Shown piece after piece: positions 33,732 to 39,441 of a stretch of DNA of 39,441 nucleotides. Position numbers and translations under genes: made by a program. How positions within the stretch are numbered: position 1 is the stretch's first letter; every line of letters starts with the position of its first letter. Where the stretch lies: assembly GCA_949294665.1 (NCBI GenBank), contig CASFID010000016.1:1-39441 (forward strand). Reading direction: 5' to 3'. The notes beneath the pieces were generated by a model that worked only from the letters and a program-made list of their open reading frames with translations, had not been told where the DNA came from and searched no databases. Source of the DNA: an uncultured Eubacteriales bacterium. GTDB taxonomy: Bacteria; Bacillota; Clostridia; Lachnospirales; Lachnospiraceae.

Positions 33732-34679
33732 ATGAGCAGCAAAATTACTATCATTGGCGCCGGAAGCGTCGGAGCAACAATCGCGTACAAACTTTCCTAT
33801 GAAGAGTTCGCATCAGAGATCGTTATGATCGACATCAACAAGGATAAGGTTGAGGGTGAAGTCATGGACATCAAGCAGGGAACCTGCTTTAGAAGCCCGA
33901 TCTCCATCATCGCAGGAGACTATGAGGATGCGAAAGATTCTGATATCGTCATCATCACATCTGGTATCGCGCGTAAGCCGGGCCAGACAAGGATCGAGCT
34001 TGCTCAGACGAACGTAAACATCATCAAGCAGATCACACCGGAGATCGTTAAAGCTGCACCGAATGCGAAGTACATCATCGTCAGCAACCCGGTGGATGTT
34101 CTCACCTATGTATTCACAAAGGTTTCAGGGCTTCCGGAGAACCAGATTATCGGATCCGGTACGCTTCTTGACACAGCTCGTCTCCGTTACGGACTGTCAG
34201 AGCACTTTAAAGTAGCGCAGAAAAATATCCACGCCTATGTGTTTGGCGAGCACGGCGATTCTTCTTTCGTTCCGTGGTCAGGAGCCGACATTTCCAGCGT
34301 TCACATCGACGACTACTATGAGTCGATGAAAGCTCACGGAGTAGACCTCGGAGAACTCGACAAGCCGGCAATGGAAGAGTATGTACACAAATCAGGCGGA
34401 CAGGTCATCGCTAAGAAAGGGGCTACGTTCTACGCAGTTTCCATCGCTGTCTGTGAACTGTGTAATATCGTGCTTGCAGCTTCCGATTCCGTTGCAACCG
34501 TTTCATCCATGATGCATGGAGAGTATGGTATCGAGGACGTGTGCTTAAGCGTTCTGACGCTTGTCGGACCGAACGGAGTACAGGGCAAGGTTCCGATGCG
34601 CCTGACAGACGAAGAAGTTGCGAAACTCCAGTCCAGCGCGAACAAGCTGAAAGAGGTTATCGATCAGCTTGATATCTAA
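33732..34679 (+). CDS. ldh: L-lactate/malate dehydrogenase family protein
   Basis: A 315-residue NAD-linked 2-hydroxyacid dehydrogenase. Seen: NAD loop GAGSVG (9-14), acidic D34 for NAD, SNPVDVLTY, GSGTLLDTAR and catalytic His174 in GEHGD. Overall the sequence is lactate-dehydrogenase-like. However, the residue that discriminates substrates (position 102 in standard numbering, Gln in lactate enzymes) is Arg81 in GIARKPGQTR, as in malate dehydrogenases. Substrate is therefore open between pyruvate and oxaloacetate. Rex-controlled; the Hdr/Flx genes follow after 85 bp without a clear terminator. Confidence 0.88.
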   Translation: MSSKITIIGAGSVGATIAYKLSYEEFASEIVMIDINKDKVEGEVMDIKQGTCFRSPISIIAGDYEDAKDSDIVIITSGIARKPGQTRIELAQTNVNIIKQITPEIVKAAPNAKYIIVSNPVDVLTYVFTKVSGLPENQIIGSGTLLDTARLRYGLSEHFKVAQKNIHAYVFGEHGDSSFVPWSGADISSVHIDDYYESMKAHGVDLGELDKPAMEEYVHKSGGQVIAKKGATFYAVSIAVCELCNIVLAASDSVATVSSMMHGEYGIEDVCLSVLTLVGPNGVQGKVPMRLTDEEVAKLQSSANKLKEVIDQLDI

Positions 34680-34723
34680 GGCGTCCTGCTGATCGGGCCT
34701 GTCATAGAATAATCAAGTAACAG

Positions 34724-34741
34724 GGCGGGAATATTCCCGCC
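34724..34741. repeat. Perfect 18-bp palindrome between ldh and hdrB
   Basis: GGCGGGAATATTCCCGCC. As RNA it makes a G+C-rich hairpin 23 bases before the hdrB ATG. No T-run follows, so it is more likely a processing or stability element, or an operator, than a terminator. Confidence 0.55.
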
Positions 34742-34764
34742 TGCCAGACAAGGAGGTAAACACT

Positions 34765-35562
34765 ATGAAATACAGCTATTTCCCCGGCTGTACTCTGAAG
34801 AACAAGGCTGTGGATCTGGATCACTATGCCAGAGTATCTGCGGAGGCTTTGGGCTTTGAGCTGGAAGAAATCAGCGAGTGGCAGTGCTGCGGCGGAGTTT
34901 ATCCGCTCGGCACAGATGAGATCGCTACAAAGCTGGCTTCTGTCCGCGCACTGAACGACGCAAAAGAGCACGGACAGGATCTGGTCACAGTCTGTTCAGC
35001 CTGTCATCACGTCATCAAAAGGGTAAATGACGACATGAAAAATGTCGATGATATCCGGACAAGGGCGAATAACTATATGAAACTTGACGAGCCGTATGAG
35101 GGTGAGACGACAGTGCTTCATTATCTTGAGGTGCTCCGCGACCGCGTGGGATTCGACGAGTTGAAGAAAAAGGTTGTAAAACCGCTTACAGGTAAAAAGA
35201 TCGGTGCATATTACGGATGTCTTCTCCTTCGCCCGGGTAAACTGATGGCGTTTGACGATCCGGAGAACCCGACGATCATGGAGGACTTTATCCGTGCCAT
35301 CGGTGCTGAACCGGTAATTTATCCGTACAGAAATGAGTGCTGCGGCGGATACATATCACTGAAAGAAGAAGATATGTCCAAGAACATGTGCCGAAAGATC
35401 GAAGAGAGCGCAGCGGGATTCGGCGCGGATATGCTGATCACAGCCTGTCCGCTGTGTATGTATAACCTGAACAAGAACAATGGCGGCAACCTGCCGGTTT
35501 ACTACTTTACAGAACTTCTGGCAGAGGCGCTGGGACTCAAAGAGGAGGTGGATGAGCAGTGA
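34765..35562 (+). CDS. hdrB: HdrB-like heterodisulfide reductase subunit
   Basis: A 265-residue protein with two CCG domains: C9, C41-C42, C77, C80, then C152, C192-C193, C228, C231. In HdrB these bind the two unusual non-cubane [4Fe-4S] clusters that split a disulfide. AAGGAGGT precedes the ATG. The stop overlaps the GTG of hdrC (GTGA). Bacteria lacking coenzyme M must use another disulfide or a thiol protein; the substrate is unknown here. Confidence 0.9.
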   Translation: MKYSYFPGCTLKNKAVDLDHYARVSAEALGFELEEISEWQCCGGVYPLGTDEIATKLASVRALNDAKEHGQDLVTVCSACHHVIKRVNDDMKNVDDIRTRANNYMKLDEPYEGETTVLHYLEVLRDRVGFDELKKKVVKPLTGKKIGAYYGCLLLRPGKLMAFDDPENPTIMEDFIRAIGAEPVIYPYRNECCGGYISLKEEDMSKNMCRKIEESAAGFGADMLITACPLCMYNLNKNNGGNLPVYYFTELLAEALGLKEEVDEQ

Positions 35563-35948
35563 AAACAGAACACAGTCGCGCAGAGATGATCAAAGAGATC
35601 AGCGGCGTGAATCCGCTGAAATGCATGAAATGCGGGAAATGTTCCGCTTCCTGCCCTTCCTATAATGAAATGGATATCAAACCGCACCAGTTTGTTTCCT
35701 ATGTGATCAACGAGGACATTGAGTCGCTTGTTCAATCAAAATCACTCTGGAAATGTCTCTCCTGCTTTGCATGCGTAGAGAGATGTCCGCGCGACGTAAA
35801 GCCGGGCAAACTGATCGACGCTGCAAGACAGATCGTTGTGCGTGAGAGAGGCAAGAATTATCTGCTGGCGGACGACATACCGGAACTGGTTGATCCCGAC
35901 ACACCGCAGCAGCTTCTCGTAAGTGCACTCAGAAGATACAGGAGGTGA
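35559..35948 (+). CDS. hdrC: HdrC-like iron-sulfur subunit
   Basis: A 129-residue ferredoxin-like protein with two [4Fe-4S] motifs: C22, C25, C28, C32 (KCMKCGKCSASCP) and C66, C69, C72, C76 (KCLSCFACVERCP). HdrC carries electrons from HdrA to HdrB. GTG start at 35559 overlapping the hdrB stop by 4 bp, with AGGAGG upstream. Length is short, as in bacterial HdrC. Confidence 0.9.
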   Translation: MKTEHSRAEMIKEISGVNPLKCMKCGKCSASCPSYNEMDIKPHQFVSYVINEDIESLVQSKSLWKCLSCFACVERCPRDVKPGKLIDAARQIVVRERGKNYLLADDIPELVDPDTPQQLLVSALRRYRR

Positions 35949-35954
35949 TAACAG

Positions 35955-37943
35955 GTGCAGAGGATAGGAGTATTTGTCTGCCACTGCGGTACAAATATCG
36001 CGGCGACGGTAGACGTAAAGAAAGTCGCTGAGATGGCGCTCCACGAGCCGGGAGTTGTCCACGCCGAGGACTACGCATATATGTGTTCCGAGGCCGGACA
36101 GGAGCTCATCCATAAGGCGATCAAAGAGAAACATCTGACCGGCCTTGTCGTCTGTTCATGTTCTCCGCGTATGCACGAGACGACATTCAGAAATGCGGCG
36201 GAGAAAGCGGGACTGAACCCGTACATGGTAGAGATCGCAAATATCCGTGAGCACTGTTCATGGATCCACAAAGATATTGAAGAAGCGACAGAAAAAGCTG
36301 TCATCCTGATGCGTGCGGCAGTTGCAAAAGTAAATCTGGACGCACCGCTGAAACCCGGCGAGAGCCGCGTTACAAAGAGAGCGCTTGTGATCGGCGGAGG
36401 TATCGCCGGTATCCAGACTGCGCTTGACATTGCAGAGGCGGGATATCCGGTTGATATCGTTGAGAAGACGCCGAGTATCGGCGGAAGAATGTCTCAGCTT
36501 GACAAGACATTCCCGACACTGGACTGCTCATCCTGTATCCTGACGCCGAAGATGGGAGAAGTAAACGCTCATCCGAATATCAATATCTATACATACAGTG
36601 AAGTAGAGAGCGTATCCGGTTTCGTAGGGGATTTCACAGTTGAGATCCGCAAGAAAGCAAGAAGCGTGGATATGAACAAATGTACAGGCTGCGGCGTGTG
36701 TCAGGAGAAATGTCCGAGCAAGAAGACGCCGAGCGAGTTCAACCGCGGCTTGAATACAAGAAGCGCGATCTACACACCGTTCGCTCAGGCAGTGCCGAAC
36801 GTTCCGGTCATCGACCGTGACGCCTGCATCAAATTCAAGACAGGAAAATGCGGTATCTGCTCGAAAGTATGTCAGGCAGGTGCGATCGACTATGATCAGA
36901 TCGACGAGATCGTGACAGAGAAGTACGGCGCTATCGTTGTGGCGACCGGCTTCGATATGATCAAGCTCGACAAATATGACGAGTATGCATACAGCCAGAG
37001 CAAGGATGTCATCACATCTCTCGAACTGGAGCGTATCATGAATGCCGCAGGACCGACTGGCGGACATCTGGAGCGTCTTTCCGACGGAAAAGCTCCGAAG
37101 GAAATGGTATTTATCCAGTGCGTTGGAAGCCGCTGCGCAGACGACAGAGGAAAGAGCTACTGCTCCAAGGTCTGCTGTATGTACACAGCAAAACACGCAA
37201 TGCTTATCCGCGACAAGTATCCGGATACAAATGTAACTGTTTTCTACATTGATGTGAGAACGCCGGGCAAGAACTTCGACGAGTTCTACCGCAGAGCCGT
37301 AGAGGATTACGGAGTAAACTACATCAAAGGACAGGTCGGAAAGGTCATTCCGCAGCCGAACGGAAAACTGCTTGTTCAGGGCGCTGACCTTCTGGACAAT
37401 AAACAGATCTTAAAAGAGGCCGATATGGTTGTCCTTGCAGCAGCGATCGAGCCGAACCCGGATGTAAGAAAGATCGCTACAATGCTGACGGCAAGTATCG
37501 ATACAAACAACTTCCTGACGGAGGCTCATGCGAAACTTCGCCCGGTAGAGTCACCGACAGCCGGCATCTTCCTTTCCGGCGTATGTCAGGGACCGAAGGA
37601 TATCCCGGAGACAGTATCCCAGGCGGGAGCGGCCGCTGTCAAAGCAATCGGACTTCTCGCCAAAGATAAGCTGCTGACCAATCCGTGTACGGCACATTCT
37701 GACGAGCTTCTGTGCAACGGATGTTCCCAGTGTGCAAATGTCTGCCCGTACGGAGCGATCACCTACGAAGATAAAGAGGTGAATGATCACGGAATCCGTG
37801 AGACAAGACGCCTTGCTGTTGTAAACGATGCGCTCTGCCAGGGATGCGGCGCCTGCACCGTAACGTGTCCGTCCGGAGCAATGGACCTGCAGGGATTCTC
37901 GAACAGACAGATTCTAGCGGAGGTAGATGCGATATGTCGATAG
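35955..37943 (+). CDS. hdrA: HdrA-like flavin and iron-sulfur subunit
   Basis: A 662-residue protein. The N-terminal domain starts with VCHCG (C9, C11) and VVCSCSPRMHE near 66-75. The FAD loop GGGIAG is at 147-152. Ferredoxin motifs follow at C243-C253 (CTGCGVCQEKC), a CGICSKVC set near 290, and two at the C-terminus (CNGCSQCANVCP and CQGCGACTVTCP). HdrA is the bifurcating flavin centre of Hdr complexes. A GTG start is used, with AGGAGGTG at 35941-35948. It ends 10 bp inside the next gene. Confidence 0.93.
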   Translation: MQRIGVFVCHCGTNIAATVDVKKVAEMALHEPGVVHAEDYAYMCSEAGQELIHKAIKEKHLTGLVVCSCSPRMHETTFRNAAEKAGLNPYMVEIANIREHCSWIHKDIEEATEKAVILMRAAVAKVNLDAPLKPGESRVTKRALVIGGGIAGIQTALDIAEAGYPVDIVEKTPSIGGRMSQLDKTFPTLDCSSCILTPKMGEVNAHPNINIYTYSEVESVSGFVGDFTVEIRKKARSVDMNKCTGCGVCQEKCPSKKTPSEFNRGLNTRSAIYTPFAQAVPNVPVIDRDACIKFKTGKCGICSKVCQAGAIDYDQIDEIVTEKYGAIVVATGFDMIKLDKYDEYAYSQSKDVITSLELERIMNAAGPTGGHLERLSDGKAPKEMVFIQCVGSRCADDRGKSYCSKVCCMYTAKHAMLIRDKYPDTNVTVFYIDVRTPGKNFDEFYRRAVEDYGVNYIKGQVGKVIPQPNGKLLVQGADLLDNKQILKEADMVVLAAAIEPNPDVRKIATMLTASIDTNNFLTEAHAKLRPVESPTAGIFLSGVCQGPKDIPETVSQAGAAAVKAIGLLAKDKLLTNPCTAHSDELLCNGCSQCANVCPYGAITYEDKEVNDHGIRETRRLAVVNDALCQGCGACTVTCPSGAMDLQGFSNRQILAEVDAICR

Positions 37944-38377
37944 AAAAGAACGAAGAATTCAGACCAAAGATCGTGGCGTTCTGCTGCAACTGGTGCAGTT
38001 ACGCCGGAGCGGATCTGGCGGGAAGCAGCCGTATGACCTATTCGGCCGACGTCAAGATCATCCGCGTTCCCTGTTCCTGCCGTGTCAATCCGATGTTCAT
38101 CTTAAGAGCATTTGAGAGAGGAGCAGACGGAGTTATCATGTGCGGATGCCATCCGGGCGACTGCCATTATACTTCCGGGAACTATTACGCAAGAAGACGT
38201 ATGACGCTTCTCTTCTCCATGCTGGATTACATCGGAGTAGAAAGCGGCCGTACCCGCGTAGAGTGGGTATCCGCTGCCGAGGGCGCCAAGTTCTCGCAGA
38301 CTATGCATGAGTTTGTGGACAAGATCACATCTCTCGGTAAAAACGTAAGATTGGAGGATTTAAGATGCAGGAATTAA
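37934..38377 (+). CDS. MvhD/FlxD-like iron-sulfur subunit
   Basis: A 147-residue protein matching the MvhD family: AFCCNWCSYAGADLAG near 15-30, VPCSCRVNP near 46 and MCGCHPGDCHY near 70. The cysteines hold a [2Fe-2S] cluster that passes electrons to HdrA. The usual CSGRVDP reads CSCRVNP, with one extra cysteine. The ATG at 37934 is backed by GGAGGT and family length; the longer frame from 37844 is an overlap artefact. Overlaps the next gene by 13 bp. Confidence 0.9.
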   Translation: MSIEKNEEFRPKIVAFCCNWCSYAGADLAGSSRMTYSADVKIIRVPCSCRVNPMFILRAFERGADGVIMCGCHPGDCHYTSGNYYARRRMTLLFSMLDYIGVESGRTRVEWVSAAEGAKFSQTMHEFVDKITSLGKNVRLEDLRCRN

Positions 38378-39339
38378 TCAACCGCGCAAAAGAGCTTCTG
38401 GCCGACGGAACTGTGGCAAGAGTGCTCGGATGGAAAGCCGGGGACCTGCCTTACAATCCGGAACCGGCTTACTTTGAGAAAGAAGAAGACTTCGCGGATT
38501 TTGTGTACAACGGATTCTGCGGGGCAAATTTGAGCAAATATATGATCGAGGCTTCCAAACTGGAAGGGAAGACGCTTGTGTGCTTGAAACCGTGTGATAC
38601 ATACAGCTTCCAGGAGCTGATGAAAGAGCACCGGGTGGACAGGGACAAAGCGTATATCATCGGCGTGGGATGCAAAGGAAAGCTTGACATCGAAAAGATC
38701 AGAGCTATGGGCATCAAAGGAATCAAGAGTATCTCCGGCGCAGAGATTCAAGACGAGGCAGAGACGCTTACGATCGATACGATCTACGGAGAAAAGAGCT
38801 GCGCGTACAAAGACGCTATGCTGGAGAGATGCCATGTCTGCAAAGGCAAGGATCATATGATCTTCGACGAGATCATCGGAGAGTCCAAAGAGACGAAAGA
38901 CGCCGACAGATTTGCGGAAGTCGAGAAGATCGAGGCAATGAGCCCGGAAGAGAAATTCGCATTCTTCCAGAAAGAACTGAGCAAATGCATCCGCTGCAAT
39001 GCCTGCCGTAATGTATGCCCGGCATGCAGCTGCCGCAAATGTGTATTTGACAGCAATAAATTTGACAGCGAACAGAAGGCAAACGTAGATTCCTTTGAGG
39101 AAAAGATGTTCCACATCATCCGTGCATTCCATGTGGCGGGAAGATGTACAGACTGCGGCGAGTGCAGCAGAGTCTGTCCGCAGGGAATCCGCCTTCACCT
39201 GTTCAACCGGAAATTTATCAAAGATATCGACGAGCTCTACGGAGAGTATCAGGCAGGCGCCGATCTGGAGCCGAGAACTCCGCTCACCAACTATGATGTC
39301 GAAGACGCAGAGCCGGGAATTGTGGCAGAAAGGGGATAA
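38365..39339 (+). CDS. Flx-type 4Fe-4S dicluster protein (FrhB-like N-terminal half)
   Basis: A 324-residue protein. The N-terminal half (CLKPCDTYSFQEL near 75, GVGCKGKLD near 100) resembles the F420-hydrogenase/dehydrogenase beta-subunit family. The C-terminal half has two [4Fe-4S] motifs (CIRCNACRNVCP near 210 and CTDCGECSRVCP near 257) plus an extra CSCRKC pair. Genes of this type (FlxB/FlxC) link an NADH-oxidising flavoprotein to MvhD and HdrABC. TTGGAGGA precedes the ATG. Confidence 0.82.
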   Translation: MQELINRAKELLADGTVARVLGWKAGDLPYNPEPAYFEKEEDFADFVYNGFCGANLSKYMIEASKLEGKTLVCLKPCDTYSFQELMKEHRVDRDKAYIIGVGCKGKLDIEKIRAMGIKGIKSISGAEIQDEAETLTIDTIYGEKSCAYKDAMLERCHVCKGKDHMIFDEIIGESKETKDADRFAEVEKIEAMSPEEKFAFFQKELSKCIRCNACRNVCPACSCRKCVFDSNKFDSEQKANVDSFEEKMFHIIRAFHVAGRCTDCGECSRVCPQGIRLHLFNRKFIKDIDELYGEYQAGADLEPRTPLTNYDVEDAEPGIVAERG

Positions 39340-39342
39340 TGT

Positions 39343-39441
39343 ATGTATAAGATAGCGAAAGAAAATCTGACGGCATTATTTCAGAAAATTGCCGCAGAAC
39401 AGGAATTATATCTTCCGGTAAGAAACGAAGGCCAGGTAAAC
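39343..39441 (+). CDS. Flx-type Fe-S subunit, 5' part only
   Basis: Open from ATG 39343 to the window end (33 residues: starts MYKIAKENLTALFQKI, then AAEQELYLPV). The N-terminus resembles sulfite/sulfur-reductase subunit A-type Fe-S proteins (AsrA-like) found in Flx clusters. AGGGGA at 39331-39336 is its ribosome site. Too short for a firm call; the gene, and probably an NADH-binding FlxA after it, continue outside the window. Confidence 0.6.
   Translation, partial: MYKIAKENLTALFQKIAAEQELYLPVRNEGQVN

Noticed and set aside
34724-34741. Terminator after ldh
   Set aside because: The hairpin is perfect but no T-run follows, so I do not treat it as an end of transcription.

Overview
The window looks like a chromosomal segment of an obligately anaerobic, low-to-mid G+C gut-type Firmicute, most likely a member of the Lachnospiraceae. 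This is an inference from protein style, strong AGGAGG ribosome sites, Rex-type redox control, anaerobic Fe-S electron-transfer genes and mainly housekeeping or transport content. No rRNA, tRNA, CRISPR array, insertion sequence or phage gene was seen.

Layout. 1-530: the end of a RelB/DinJ-like antitoxin and its RelE/ParE-like toxin. 600-2100: enolase with an elaborate leader. 2120-7200, minus strand and visibly AT-richer: MarR regulator, then ridA, a MalY/PatB-type PLP enzyme, a DASS-type anion permease and an MFS carrier. 7300-11500: a MATE pump, then a four-gene run of MNT nucleotidyltransferase, HEPN protein, esterase and DUF362 protein. 11580-13510: an ammonium transporter fused to a PII domain behind a structured leader with an attenuator-like terminator. 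13600-16750: a DUF368 membrane protein (minus) and a MarR/MATE operon with a long palindromic operator. 17000-19070: a sugar-type nucleotidyltransferase and galE. 19300-21560: ahpC with a domain-swapped AhpF-like reductase. 21560-27900, minus strand: TetR/MATE, and TetR followed by two half-size ABC transporters. 28100-30970: a YkgJ cysteine-cluster protein and a SulP permease, whose 3' end overlaps a convergent CPC-type P-type ATPase. 33100: a CsoR-family repressor. 33540-39441: a Rex-controlled lactate/malate-type dehydrogenase followed by hdrB-hdrC-hdrA-mvhD and two Flx-like Fe-S genes, the last cut by the window end.

How the parts work together. The last 6 kb resembles the FlxABCD-HdrABC NADH dehydrogenase/heterodisulfide reductase known from Desulfovibrio, here placed behind an NAD-linked 2-hydroxyacid dehydrogenase and a near-perfect Rex operator. 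This suggests an NADH-responsive electron-bifurcating module. ahpC and the AhpF-like protein form a peroxide-reducing pair. ridA beside a PLP beta-lyase makes sense because RidA removes the reactive 2-aminoacrylate that such enzymes release.

The most unusual signals are: a palindrome GTTAG-N6-CTAAC placed 7-8 bp after the predicted -10 box of three unlinked units (eno, ahpC, ABC pair); the swapped AhpF; the dehydrogenase with a malate-type arginine at its specificity position; the long hairpin plus terminator ahead of the Amt-PII fusion; and the 44-bp coding overlap of two convergent genes.
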